From: Nitrosomonas mobilis
Lineage (GTDB): Bacteria; Pseudomonadota; Gammaproteobacteria; Burkholderiales; Nitrosomonadaceae
Length of the DNA stretch: 64,000 nucleotides
Assembly: GCF_900103035.1 (NCBI RefSeq)
Contig: NZ_FMWO01000032.1
Location: 1 to 64,000 of the forward strand
Reading direction: 5' to 3'
Both the position numbers and the translations under genes were made by a program. Of this stretch, positions 44,437 to 54,215 are shown one piece after another; within the stretch, counting starts at the first letter, position 1, and each line of letters begins with the position of its first letter. The notes beneath the pieces were generated by a model that worked only from the letters and a program-made list of their open reading frames with translations, was not told the DNA's origin and did not search any database.

Positions 44437-47400
44437 ATGACTGGAATCCCACAAAAAGAATGTTCGAAGATTTTTTGTGCCCGTGTAAAGGAAGAGATCT
44501 TTCATTCCATTACCCATCACAACCAGATTTGGCAACCCGATCCCTATGATGTCGAAAATATCCACCAGGAAAGCCGTGACTGTTTTGCACGATTGTTGAA
44601 TCGTATCAGCAACGCCGAGCAAACGGACTCGGGACGCATCATGTTGCTGTTGGGAGATTCCGGAGCCGGAAAAACCCATCTCATGCGTGCCTTTCGCAAC
44701 CAGACACATGAGAAGGGATTGGGATATTTTGCCTATATGCAAATGACCTCATCTGTTTCCAATTATGCAAGCTATGTGCTTCATTACACGATAGATTCTC
44801 TCGACAAGCCCTATTGTGCAATTAGCGGCAATATGACGGGGCTTGTGCACCTGTCCAATGCGTTAATCGAAAGACGACAGGTTGTCTCGCAGAATGACAT
44901 CGATCAGCTGCGTAATGGTGACTTAAGTCGCGATGAGTTGAATGATTTGATTCATAAAATTGCCGATGACATTCTGAATAAGCAAGGTGAACGATTTCGA
45001 AGTGTCGATCTCGACTTGATTCGCGCACTCCTCTATTTGCAGCATGATGAGCCTGCAACCCACGCAAGAATCCGCAAGTATCTTCGCTGCGAGAACATGT
45101 CGGAATATGATTGCAAATTGCTTGGCAATATCACGCCGCGCATTCAGGAAGACGATCCTGATCGTTTGTTACAAGCGCTGGCGCAGCTGATGCGGGCAAT
45201 CAACACAGGGGCTTTTGTCATCTGTCTTGATCAACTGGAAGATATTTATCCGGCAGAGGATGCTGGAATCAAATTCCGGCGCGCAATGGAAAAGATAACC
45301 AAGCTGGCTGAAATTCCCAATGTACTTGTTGTAGTAGCATGCCTGGATGATATATACAGCCTACTCAAAAGTACTTTACCAGAAACCCAAAAAGATCGAA
45401 TAGAAAAAGATCCCGATCCGATCATACTTCGTGTAAAGCGTAGCGAAGCGGAAATACGCAAACTGATTGGCATACGACTGCAGGATCTTTACGATAGCCA
45501 GGGAGTTGATTCTAATTTAGACGATTCCATTTTCCCCTTCGGAGGTGAAATCCCCGCTTCACAGGTCGGCAAGTCCACACGCCAAATTCTCGATTGGTGC
45601 CGCCAGCAACGTGAACAGTCGATTCTGACCGGTGTACTGCCACCACATCCAGATCAAGATCCAGGTTCGGGTCCAGTTCCAGTTCCAGTTCCAGTTCCAG
45701 TTCCAGTTCCAGTTCCAGTTCCAGTTCCATCCTTCGATCAATCATGGAATGATTATCTCGTTGGTTCGCATCCCGTGCCTGAGAGTGAGAATGAAATGCT
45801 GCAGTTACTCGGACGCATGCTTGGACATTGCGCCACTGAATTCGGTCATTCTCTTGAGTGCAATATCGTGCAACGGGAAGATTTTCTCGATCTAGACATT
45901 CGGAATACTGCGGAGAATCCGGTAATCGCCTCAACCATAGGGCTATGCCAGAAATCTTCACGAGGTGGCACACTGGCAAAACAGATCGACAAACTGCAAA
46001 CGATGGCAGGCAAACGCACAGCCATTGCCATCCGGTCTGTTGAGTTTCCCGATAACCCAAAGTCTAAGATTGCCCTCCAGTTGGGTGAATTCATAGCCAA
46101 TGGCGGCAAAAAAGTGCTGGTCTCGGACGCCGACTGGCGCACGATGGTCGCCATGCAGTCATTTCGCGAGCAACATGCACAACAACCTCATTTCACGCGC
46201 TGGCTGCAAGACAAACGACCATTGCACAGCTTGCCTTCATTTCAGAAAATTCTGGATCTTACGGATATCTCGCCCTCCCCTGACGGCTCAGGGTCTCAAG
46301 GAGATCCTATAGATATAGATAAAGATCCAGATCCATCACGACTGAAAATAGGCGTGATTCAGGGCTATCAATCCTCCCCTTACGAAGTCGATATTTCTCA
46401 ATTCGCGCGCCACGCCGCTTTCCTTGGTGGCTCCGGGAGCGGCAAGACAACTTTGGCCTTGAATATTATCGAGCAATTGCTGCTGCAAGGTATTCCAGCC
46501 ATTCTGCTGGACAGGAAAGGTGATTTGTGCAGCTATGCAAAGGATGAAGCATGGCGCACCCCTGCCTTAGACCCAGCACGCACCCAAATGTGCAAGACGT
46601 TACGCGACAAAATTGAAGTGATCGTTTACACACCCGGGTCCATTGAGGGACAAGGTCGTCCGTTGAATATCCCCATCGTACCCAAGGGATTGGAGAATTT
46701 ATCATCTGGAGAATGTGAACAGCTGGCCAATCATGCCGCCTTTTCTCTGGGAAGGATTATGGGCTACAAAGATCAAGGTCTGGATAAAACTCGGATTGTC
46801 ATTCTGGGGAAGGCAATTTCCATTCTCAGTCAATTAAACAAAGGTCATACATTAACAATCAATAATCTGCTGGATTTTATTGACAAGGATGACCCATTAT
46901 TGCTTAACGCGATTGGCAAGCTCGATCCCAAATTATCCAAAAAACTGGTGCAGGATTTGCAAACTTTGGCACTGGGACACAAAAATTTGTTTTCGCAATC
47001 AGGAGAATTACTGAATACCGAAAATTTATTTGATCGTTCATCCGACAAGACCCGACTGACCATTATCAGCACCAACAATTTGGGCAGCAATGACAATATA
47101 TTATTTTGGGTATCGCAGCTGCTGCTGGATATTGGTCGCTTCGCAGCGAAATCACCAAGCGAAAAACTGCAAGGCGTCATATTATTCGACGAGGCGGACC
47201 TTTATTTGCCGGCCCAATCCAAGCCAGCCACCAAAGAGCCATTGGAAAATCTGCTCAGGCGCGCACGCTCGGCGGGAATTGGACTGATGCTTGCAACCCA
47301 GAGCCCGGGTGATCTGGATTACCGATGCCGCGACCAGATTTCCACATGGTTTATTGGACGCATCAAAGAAAAAACGGCTCTGGATAAATTAAAACCTATG

Positions 47401-47616
47401 CTGAGTGAAGCGAAGACGGATGTCTCCAGCAAGCTGGCCGGCCAGACAACAGGAGAATTTTATGCCATCCATAATGGGGAAGTGAGCAATATCAAAGCAG
47501 ATCGTTCTCTCGTGCAGGCCGAACAAGTGCCAGCGCATGAAATTTTAAAGTTGGCAGGCAAGAAAAAGGAAAATCCAATTTCAAGCTTTATCCATAATAT
47601 ATTTGCAACTCTATGA
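44437..47616 (+). CDS. Double ATPase: AAA+/STAND-like module fused to HerA/FtsK-like module
   Basis: A 1059-residue protein with two P-loop NTPase modules. Module 1 (about residues 1-405): Walker A GDSGAGKTH (73-81), Walker B-like GAFVICLDQLEDIYP, a sensor-like VVVACLDDIYSLL, and an Orc/STAND-like helical region. Residues 413-430 are nine Pro-Val repeats. A middle region of about 200 residues follows, then a second, acidic low-complexity linker (GSQGDPIDIDKDPDPS). Module 2 (about 640-1059): Walker A GGSGSGKTT (664-672), Walker B GVILFDEADLYLP, LMLATQSPGDLD and WFIGRIKEK, as in HerA/FtsK/TraG-type DNA pumps (DUF87/DUF853). The start at 44437 lies one base after gene 2; the frame is open further back inside gene 2. 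Confidence 0.82.
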   Translation: MTGIPQKECSKIFCARVKEEIFHSITHHNQIWQPDPYDVENIHQESRDCFARLLNRISNAEQTDSGRIMLLLGDSGAGKTHLMRAFRNQTHEKGLGYFAYMQMTSSVSNYASYVLHYTIDSLDKPYCAISGNMTGLVHLSNALIERRQVVSQNDIDQLRNGDLSRDELNDLIHKIADDILNKQGERFRSVDLDLIRALLYLQHDEPATHARIRKYLRCENMSEYDCKLLGNITPRIQEDDPDRLLQALAQLMRAINTGAFVICLDQLEDIYPAEDAGIKFRRAMEKITKLAEIPNVLVVVACLDDIYSLLKSTLPETQKDRIEKDPDPIILRVKRSEAEIRKLIGIRLQDLYDSQGVDSNLDDSIFPFGGEIPASQVGKSTRQILDWCRQQREQSILTGVLPPHPDQDPGSGPVPVPVPVPVPVPVPVPVPSFDQSWNDYLVGSHPVPESENEMLQLLGRMLGHCATEFGHSLECNIVQREDFLDLDIRNTAENPVIASTIGLCQKSSRGGTLAKQIDKLQTMAGKRTAIAIRSVEFPDNPKSKIALQLGEFIANGGKKVLVSDADWRTMVAMQSFREQHAQQPHFTRWLQDKRPLHSLPSFQKILDLTDISPSPDGSGSQGDPIDIDKDPDPSRLKIGVIQGYQSSPYEVDISQFARHAAFLGGSGSGKTTLALNIIEQLLLQGIPAILLDRKGDLCSYAKDEAWRTPALDPARTQMCKTLRDKIEVIVYTPGSIEGQGRPLNIPIVPKGLENLSSGECEQLANHAAFSLGRIMGYKDQGLDKTRIVILGKAISILSQLNKGHTLTINNLLDFIDKDDPLLLNAIGKLDPKLSKKLVQDLQTLALGHKNLFSQSGELLNTENLFDRSSDKTRLTIISTNNLGSNDNILFWVSQLLLDIGRFAAKSPSEKLQGVILFDEADLYLPAQSKPATKEPLENLLRRARSAGIGLMLATQSPGDLDYRCRDQISTWFIGRIKEKTALDKLKPMLSEAKTDVSSKLAGQTTGEFYAIHNGEVSNIKADRSLVQAEQVPAHEILKLAGKKKENPISSFIHNIFATL
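45673..45726 (+). repeat. Hexanucleotide tandem repeat (CCAGTT)9 inside the ATPase gene
   Basis: Nine perfect CCAGTT units encode (Pro-Val)9 in the linker between the two ATPase modules. A 6-base unit changes length without changing frame, so slippage would lengthen or shorten a rigid linker and not switch the gene off. Confidence 0.95.
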
Positions 47617-47744
47617 ACTTACATAGAATTTAAAAATTCTGTGTCTCCATGCAATTTCAGCAGGATATAGACTAGCGCTGAACGGCCACCGCGTGCCGCA
47701 CAGCCTTTGCGTACCCGCCGTGATGCGTTGAAAAAATTGGACCA

Positions 47745-47770
47745 GAATCAGTGTCCAACTTCGCGGAATA
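47745..47770. repeat. IS21-like terminal repeat remnant (solo)
   Basis: GAATCAGTGTCCA here is identical to 13 bases of the IS21 terminal array near 2379-2391, and the next bases (ACTTCGCGGAAT) resemble the repeat's second half. No transposase is nearby. It lies between the ATPase gene and a TonB-receptor fragment. Confidence 0.5.
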
Positions 47771-47774
47771 TGCT

Positions 47775-48000
47775 TGTACTCGGTGGCGACGTTATAAAGC
47801 AAGGTGTCCTGGGTACCGGTATCGATATTGTCAATAATTCAGGCTGGCATTGATAATATGTTTGGAATGGCCTTGCAGCGGCCGACCGGCAGAGGTCTGC
47901 ACCCGAAAGCTCTCTTCCACCAAGGTGACATTGGATGTGGGCCAGGTATAGTTGCCATCGAAACTAAACCCTGCCCAGCCATGGATGGATGAAATCGAAA
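47775..48000 (-). pseudogene. TonB-dependent receptor C-terminal barrel fragment
   Basis: The minus strand reads GFSFDGNYTWPTSNVTLVEE, then SFRVQTSAGRPLQGHSKHII and NASLNY, and after a one-base insertion NIDTGTQDTLLYNVATEYKH. This is the late barrel region of a TonB-dependent receptor (strand plus the G-R-x-L-x-G-x-S-x-H-x-x-N motif). Both ends are missing. It lies directly downstream of the efflux operon's last gene and was probably truncated by the IS21-type element. Confidence 0.65.
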
Positions 48001-48010
48001 TGCCTGAGGC

Positions 48011-49468
48011 TCACTGCCACCCTCCGCCAAGTGATCTATAAAGATCCACCATTGCGTCAATTTGCTTTTGTTTCAGTTCAATTTGATCCTCTTTGGCATC
48101 CAAGGTCTCCCTTTGTGCCAACAGCACATCCAGGTAGTCCGTACGAGCAGATTTGAATAGGCTGCTAGCGATATCAATTGATTTATTGAGCGCTTCAACT
48201 TGGTCTGTCTTAAGCTGATAGCTTTTGTCTAGGTTATTGATATTTGCAACTTGATTCGCTACTTCAGTATAAGCTCTGATAATTCTTTGCTCATACTCAA
48301 AAGCTGCCTGAATCTGTCTGGCATTGGCATTTTTATATTCCGCTTTGATGGCATTCCTATTGACCAGTGGAGCCACTAATTCTCCCGCGATAGTGGCCGC
48401 CAACGACTCTGGGGTATTGATCAGATACTTAATTGCAAAAGCTTCAAATCCGATACCAGCATGTATGCTAAAGGAGGGATAAAAATTAGCCCTGGCCACC
48501 TTTATATTTAATTCCGCCGCCGCTAGCTCAAGCTCTGCTTGCCTAATATCAGGCCTGTTTTGCAGCAATTGTGACGGAATGCCTGTCTTAAGCATGAAGG
48601 GTTTGAACTCCATAAAACTATCAGAAGCACGCTGGATAGGTTGCGGCGTCCTCCCTAGCAAAAAATTTATCCGGTTTTCAACAACAGTAATACTCTGGTG
48701 AGTTTGGTATAGTTTACTTTTGTTTTTTGCCACTTCTGCTTCATAGCGTTTGATGGCAAGTGTACTTGCTCTTGCGAACTCTTGCAGACGCCTGACCATT
48801 GCCAGAGCATTTTGCTGGATATTAATGTTTTTCTGTAAATTGTTAAGCTGGTTATCCAAGGAAAGCAGTTCATAATACGAATGGGCAATTTCAGCGACCA
48901 GGTTAGTCACTAAAAAATTTTTACCTTCTTTTGACGCCATATACTCGAAAACAGCGGCCTGCTTCGCATTCCTCAATTTTTTCCATATATCTATCTCCCA
49001 GGTTGAAAACAGCCCAAAGCGATAATCCCCCACGTTCCTAGGAAAATTTCGGCCTTCCTTTACTGGCAGATGCTCCTCAACAGCGCCATCGCGTGTAAAC
49101 TCGCCGACTCTTTCCCTACCTGCACCACCACCAATATCTACAAATGGCAAGTATTCGCCTCGACGTGCTTGAATTTCATTCTGCGCAATACTGATACGCT
49201 GCATCACAATATTTATTTCTTTATTATTTTCAACAGCTATATTCAGCAAATTTACTAAATTAGGGTCACTAAAAAAATCTTCCCATTTAATATTTGCCAC
49301 ATTGTCTTCATCCAAAACACCTTCTTTAAAAACAGTGGGAAGATGTGTGTCTTCTTTTTTGATGAGCAAATCAGGCGTACCGCAGGCTTGCAGCATAAGT
49401 GCCAACGCGCTTGAAGCCATAATCTGAAATATTTTAGTCTTTGATCTCATTTTTAGGGCCATAGTCAT
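48011..49468 (-). CDS. Outer-membrane efflux lipoprotein (OprM/NodT family)
   Basis: A protein of 485 residues (479 if ATG 49450, MRSKTKIFQ, is used). This is the TolC-like exit duct of an RND efflux pump. The signal peptide ends in the lipobox LMLQAC; the two OEP repeats are seen as ANIKWEDFFSDPNLVNLLNI and the matching C-terminal RTDYLDVLLAQRETLDAKED block, with LLQNRPDIRQAELELAAAEL in the middle. The gene overlaps the end of the RND transporter gene and is the last of the operon adaptor-pump-channel. The family includes drug and metal channels; the substrate is not evident. Confidence 0.9.
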   Translation of the reverse strand: MTMALKMRSKTKIFQIMASSALALMLQACGTPDLLIKKEDTHLPTVFKEGVLDEDNVANIKWEDFFSDPNLVNLLNIAVENNKEINIVMQRISIAQNEIQARRGEYLPFVDIGGGAGRERVGEFTRDGAVEEHLPVKEGRNFPRNVGDYRFGLFSTWEIDIWKKLRNAKQAAVFEYMASKEGKNFLVTNLVAEIAHSYYELLSLDNQLNNLQKNINIQQNALAMVRRLQEFARASTLAIKRYEAEVAKNKSKLYQTHQSITVVENRINFLLGRTPQPIQRASDSFMEFKPFMLKTGIPSQLLQNRPDIRQAELELAAAELNIKVARANFYPSFSIHAGIGFEAFAIKYLINTPESLAATIAGELVAPLVNRNAIKAEYKNANARQIQAAFEYEQRIIRAYTEVANQVANINNLDKSYQLKTDQVEALNKSIDIASSLFKSARTDYLDVLLAQRETLDAKEDQIELKQKQIDAMVDLYRSLGGGWQ

Positions 49469-52400
49469 AAGTCTCGGTTAATGGGTCAAGGTCTTCATCT
49501 TTAATTAATTTTCTACCTTCTGCCATTTTGGCAAATATATAATAAAGCCCTGGAATAATGATGACACCAAACACGGTACCGAAAATCATCCCACCCAGCG
49601 CTGAGGTACCAATTGTCCTGTTGCCGATTGCTCCCGCTCCCGTGGCCATCGCCAAAGGTATCAACCCAGCTATGAAAGCAAATGACGTCATCAAAATCGG
49701 TCGGAAACGCGTTTGTGCACCCGCAATCGCTGCCTGCATAACTGTCATGCCTTGGGCTTGCTTCTGGGATGCAAATTCGACAATCAATACGGCATTTTTC
49801 CCGAGTAAACCAACTAACATCACCATTCCCAGTTGTGAATACACATCATTGGCGAGCCCTAATTCTCTTAATAATAAGAAAGCACCAAAAATACCGGGGG
49901 GCAGAGAAAGTATGACGGCCAAGGGTAAAAGAAAGCTTTCGTATTGCGCGGCCAGCACCAAGTAGACAAACAAGATAACGACAAAGAAAATCGCCAGCGC
50001 TTCGTTGCCCCGTGCGGCTTCGTCAAATGTTAAGCCTTCCCAAGCAATGTCAAAACCTTTTGGCAGGGTCTCTTCTGCGACTTCCAGGACTGCATTGATG
50101 GCGTCGCCGGTGGTGTAACCTTTTGCGGGTTCAGCGCGAATCGCTGCCGTGTTATAGAGGTTATAACGCGTGAGCTCGTTGGGTCCCTGCTTTTTCACCA
50201 TAGTCATGAAGGCGGAGTACGGTACCATTTCACCTTCATCATTTTTCACAAAGTATTTCAGCACATCCTCGGGGGCACGCCGAAATTCCGGCAAGGCCTG
50301 AGCGTATACTTTAAAAAAGTTATTGAAACGGATAAAGCCCTGTTCATAGGTACTGCCGATCATGATGTCCAACTGATTCATCGCATCATTGATGGTAACC
50401 CCTTTTTGCATGGCAAGTTTATTGTCGATAACCAGCTCGTATTGTGGATAATTGGCCGCATAAAAGGTAAACAAGCCGGTCAATTCTTTACGTTCGCGCA
50501 ATGCATTCATGTAATTTTTGGTGATCTCATCGAATTCGTAGTAGTCTGTATTTATTGTCTTATCTACCAAGCGAAATGACAAACCCGATGCCGCGCCGTA
50601 TCCTGGCACCGCCGGAGGTTGGAAATACTCGATGACTGCACCCATGTCATGGGTTTTTTCTTCCAACTCTTCGATAACCTCTATTACAGAATGTTTACGC
50701 TCTGACCAATCTTTCAAATTGATAATAACGGTCCCTGCATTTGACCCGCGACCTTCAGTGAGTACTTCATACCCAGCCAGGGAAGAAATCGATTTAACAC
50801 CTTCGATTTTTTCAGCTAGCATTTCCAGTTCTCGCGCCACTTTGTTGGTCACTTCGATGGTTGAGCCGGGCGGCGTTTGGATAATCGCATAAATCATGCC
50901 TTGGTCTTCGCCGGGAATAAAACCGGAAGGCAAGGTTTTACCGACTATAAATATACCGAAGGAAAACCCGGCCAATATCAAAAGCGTGACAATGCGCCGA
51001 GTGACCATGAAGTTCATCAATCGGACATAGCGCCCAGTGACCTTTTCAAAAACAAAATTAAAGCCATCGATGAAAAGACTGATTGGATCTTTTCGTTTCG
51101 GCTGACCATGAGTATTTTTAAGGATCATGGCACACAGTACCGGAGCAAGCGATAGCGCCACAATTGCTGAAATAATGATCGACGATGCCATGGTAATAGA
51201 GAATTCTCGATAAAACACTCCAACCGGTCCTGGCATAAATGCAATAGGGACGAACACCGATACCATGACCAGCGTAATCGCTACAATAGCGCCGCCGATT
51301 TCCCCCAATACTTTTCGAGAAGCTTCATAAGGACTGCAATGCTCGTCGGCCATTTTTGCATGCACAGCTTCCACCACCACAATGGCATCATCGACCACAA
51401 TACCAATAGCCAGCACTAAAGCAAACAAGGTGATAAGGTTGATGGAAAGCCCGAACGCGGACATAACGGCGAATGCTCCAACCAGCGAAACCGGTACCGC
51501 GAGGACAGGGATCAAAGTAGAACGCCAGTCGCCAAGAAAAATAAAAACCACCAGGGAAACCAGAACGAATGCTTCCACCAAGGTATGTAATACTTGTTCG
51601 ATGGACGCCTCGACGAAACGCGACACATCATAGTTGATTTCGTAGTCCATACCCTCAGGGAAGGACTTTTTCAATTCTTCCAGTTTTTCCTTCGTTGCCG
51701 CTATAACTGTTTGCGCGTTAGTGTTGTAATTTTGCTTAAGCACGATAGACGCCGAAGGGTATCCGTCTTTATCAGAGTAAATATTGTAAAACTCACTGTT
51801 CAGCTCAACCTCGCCTATATCTTTTATGCGCAGAATCTGGCCTTCCGAAGAAGACCGGATAATAATATCTTCGTATTCTTCCGGCTTATTGAAACGCCCT
51901 TTATAGACCAACACATACTCCTTGGACTCGGCGGCTTTGCCTGTGCTTTGCCCGAGACGACCGGGACGACCGATAATGCTTTGATCTGCCAGGGCTTCCA
52001 TCACATCTTCTGCCGAGACTTTATAAGCTCGCATCCGCTCCGGGTTCAGCCAAACGCGCATCGCATATTGGCGGGAGCCCAGTATGGTCGCTTGGGCGAT
52101 CCCCGTAATGCGCTGAATCTCTGGAATGACATTGACGTAGGCATAATTAAATAAAAGTTTCTGATCCGCGTGTTTGTCCGTGCTGAAGATATTGACATAC
52201 ATAAGCATGCTGGGCTGGACGAAGTTCACGATCACGCCTTCCAGCTCCACCAGTGTTGGCAGCCTGCTCATCATCTGATCCACACGTGTCTTCACGTTGA
52301 CCATCGCAATATTAGGATCAACGCCTTGATTGAAATACACTTGAATGGTCGCTTCGCCGGCGCTGGTTGCATCCGAAGTGATGTATCTCATACCGGGCAC

Positions 52401-52613
52401 GCCATTGATAGCACGCTCTAAGAGAATCAGGGACGATTTCACCAGTACTTCGGCACTGGCACCGGGAAACGATACCGCAACCGTGACCCGAGCCGGCGCA
52501 ATATCTGGAAACTGGGAAACCGGCAATGATTTCATTGCCAAAAGACCCATAAATACGAACATCAGTGATAACACAATCGCCATCACAGGTCTTTTAAGAA
52601 AAATACTAAACAT
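49434..52613 (-). CDS. RND efflux transporter, HAE1 type (AcrB/MexB-like)
   Basis: A 1059-residue inner-membrane proton-driven pump, 12 membrane helices and two large periplasmic loops. The N-terminus FSIFLKRPVMAIVLSLMFVF is typical. The proton-relay Asp pair is in TM4 (GIVVDDAIVVVEAVHA), and GEDQGMIYAIIQTPPGSTIE and the late PILMTSFAFIAGLIPLAMAT are conserved. The residue pattern is that of HAE1 multidrug pumps and not of CusA-type metal pumps. The gene lies between the adaptor and channel genes in one operon. Confidence 0.95.
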   Translation of the reverse strand: MFSIFLKRPVMAIVLSLMFVFMGLLAMKSLPVSQFPDIAPARVTVAVSFPGASAEVLVKSSLILLERAINGVPGMRYITSDATSAGEATIQVYFNQGVDPNIAMVNVKTRVDQMMSRLPTLVELEGVIVNFVQPSMLMYVNIFSTDKHADQKLLFNYAYVNVIPEIQRITGIAQATILGSRQYAMRVWLNPERMRAYKVSAEDVMEALADQSIIGRPGRLGQSTGKAAESKEYVLVYKGRFNKPEEYEDIIIRSSSEGQILRIKDIGEVELNSEFYNIYSDKDGYPSASIVLKQNYNTNAQTVIAATKEKLEELKKSFPEGMDYEINYDVSRFVEASIEQVLHTLVEAFVLVSLVVFIFLGDWRSTLIPVLAVPVSLVGAFAVMSAFGLSINLITLFALVLAIGIVVDDAIVVVEAVHAKMADEHCSPYEASRKVLGEIGGAIVAITLVMVSVFVPIAFMPGPVGVFYREFSITMASSIIISAIVALSLAPVLCAMILKNTHGQPKRKDPISLFIDGFNFVFEKVTGRYVRLMNFMVTRRIVTLLILAGFSFGIFIVGKTLPSGFIPGEDQGMIYAIIQTPPGSTIEVTNKVARELEMLAEKIEGVKSISSLAGYEVLTEGRGSNAGTVIINLKDWSERKHSVIEVIEELEEKTHDMGAVIEYFQPPAVPGYGAASGLSFRLVDKTINTDYYEFDEITKNYMNALRERKELTGLFTFYAANYPQYELVIDNKLAMQKGVTINDAMNQLDIMIGSTYEQGFIRFNNFFKVYAQALPEFRRAPEDVLKYFVKNDEGEMVPYSAFMTMVKKQGPNELTRYNLYNTAAIRAEPAKGYTTGDAINAVLEVAEETLPKGFDIAWEGLTFDEAARGNEALAIFFVVILFVYLVLAAQYESFLLPLAVILSLPPGIFGAFLLLRELGLANDVYSQLGMVMLVGLLGKNAVLIVEFASQKQAQGMTVMQAAIAGAQTRFRPILMTSFAFIAGLIPLAMATGAGAIGNRTIGTSALGGMIFGTVFGVIIIPGLYYIFAKMAEGRKLIKDEDLDPLTETYDYGPKNEIKD

Positions 52614-52638
52614 GGCCTAATCCTTAAAAACTAAACAG

Positions 52639-53730
52639 TTATTCGGTATACAACTCTAATTCCGGAACGATCTCTTCGGGCGGCCTTAAATTGATGCTCA
52701 CCTTGTCTCCAGGATTAACTTTTCGTATACCTTCAAGCAACACTCTGTCGCTGACATTCAAGCCATCGCTAACAAGAAACAATTTTGTCATCTCAGCCTC
52801 TATATGGATAAGCCTTTGCTCCAGCTTTTCTTCTTCATTGATGACGTAGACATAATTTTTATCCATGATTTCGAACACCGCTTTTTGCGGGATAATCATG
52901 GCATTTGGGTAATGCTTGGTCAGTAGGATAGTTCCTGTCTCACCATGCCTGAGAATTCTGTCCGGGTTAGGAAATAAGGCACGAAACTGAATGGTGCCGT
53001 AAGTGTTATCAAAATCACCTACAATCGTCTCAATGACACCCGTGTGATCATAAATCTGGCCATTTGCCATTTTTAGTTGGACAGTTTCACCAAGTTTGTC
53101 GCCTTCTTCCATTCTAAAATTCAGGTAGTCTGCTTCTGGAACGTTGAAATAGACCCACAATTGTCTGATATCAGATAGTTCCGTCAACAACTCGCCTTCA
53201 TCGAGAAGACTGCCGATCCTGGCATTAAAATGACCCATAACCCCATCAAAAGATGCTTTGATATCGGTGAAACCCAAGCGGGTTTCCGAAAACCTCACCT
53301 CCGCATTAGCCTTATCTAGTTTCGCTTTTGCCAAAGCCAACTCATTGGGCGAGACGATATTCTCATCAGCCAAACCTTTGGTATTAAGGTATTCGATCTT
53401 TGCAGTTTGCGCCTCGGCTCTCGCTCTTTGTAATTCCGCCTGATAAATTTTGGGCATAATTTTAAACATGGGTTGTCCTTTTTTTAACCACTGCCCTTCA
53501 TCCACAAAAATACCCTCTAAGTAGCCCTTTTCCAAAGCGCGGATTTCAATATGCATGATGGCTTTAATCTGACTGACATATTGCCTGGGTAGGGAAACAT
53601 CTTTATGAAACGGTGTCGTTGCCTCAAATTTTGGCAACTCATGATGCGTTTCTGTTTCTGCGTGATTACACCCATTCAAAAACGGAACCGCGATTAAACT
53701 TAGAAAAACTACGGATAATTTAGTAATCAT
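52639..53730 (-). CDS. RND periplasmic adaptor (membrane fusion) lipoprotein
   Basis: A 363-residue AcrA/MexA-like adaptor from ATG 53730, which opens a lipoprotein signal peptide (MITKLSVVFLSLIAVPFLNG, then Cys). The frame continues upstream to 53922, but those residues have no signal features. Domains in order: lipoyl half (IEIRALEKGYLEGIFVDEGQ), coiled-coil hairpin (ELQRARAEAQTAKIEYLNTK), second lipoyl half (RLGFTDIKASFDGVMGHFNA), beta-barrel and membrane-proximal domain. It is the first gene of the efflux operon, 25 bases before the pump. Confidence 0.92.
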   Translation of the reverse strand: MITKLSVVFLSLIAVPFLNGCNHAETETHHELPKFEATTPFHKDVSLPRQYVSQIKAIMHIEIRALEKGYLEGIFVDEGQWLKKGQPMFKIMPKIYQAELQRARAEAQTAKIEYLNTKGLADENIVSPNELALAKAKLDKANAEVRFSETRLGFTDIKASFDGVMGHFNARIGSLLDEGELLTELSDIRQLWVYFNVPEADYLNFRMEEGDKLGETVQLKMANGQIYDHTGVIETIVGDFDNTYGTIQFRALFPNPDRILRHGETGTILLTKHYPNAMIIPQKAVFEIMDKNYVYVINEEEKLEQRLIHIEAEMTKLFLVSDGLNVSDRVLLEGIRKVNPGDKVSINLRPPEEIVPELELYTE

Positions 53731-53941
53731 TTTTCTACCATTTAGGTTGTCAAGGGGCAAAGTATTTTTTGTTAGGGGAAGCAAGAAAGTCTGCATGGTG
53801 CAGCTTAACGAGTGCGGGTATATCTTTCCTAGCAGGCTCATAGAGGGGACAGAACTTTCGCACAACGATACTATTTTCTTCTTTAGCATCATGTTCACGA
53901 TATGTTGAATTTTTATTTTCATATTGAAAACTAATAAATTT

Positions 53942-54215
53942 TTTATGCTGTCTCATCAATGACCGCACTAATTAATTTAACTCTTGAAATGATTCTAGCT
54001 CTTGTAAAGTAAAAATTATGTGAAGCTGAAGAGTTACAATTTGACCAGGGCAGCTTGATTCCTCTTTACTTGAAAATCTTTTATGCTGTCCCATCAATAA
54101 CCGCACTAAACAATTCAATTTAACTCTTGAAATGATTCTAGCTCTTACAAAGTAAAAATTATGTGAAGCTGAAGAGTTATAATTTGATCAGGGCAGCTTG
54201 ATTCCTCTTTACTTG
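53942..54215. repeat. Tandem duplication of an IS256 left-end segment (about 140 bp x 2)
   Basis: The block from ATGCTGTCTCATCAATGACC (53945) to GATTCCTCTTTACTTGAA is repeated from 54083 to 54215 with a few base changes and a 5-base indel. The second copy runs directly into the IS256 reading frame (LIPLYLKRTRN); the first copy contains the same first codons and then breaks off. So the 5' end of an insertion sequence was duplicated in tandem. Confidence 0.8.

Noticed and set aside
45512-46060. Minus-strand frame with ELELELELEL and a second with NWNWNWNW
   Set aside because: They arise only because the CCAGTT repeat is open in every frame; they are antisense to the ATPase gene.
53730-53922. 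64-residue N-terminal extension of the efflux adaptor
   Set aside because: The extension has no signal features, while ATG 53730 opens a proper lipoprotein signal peptide.
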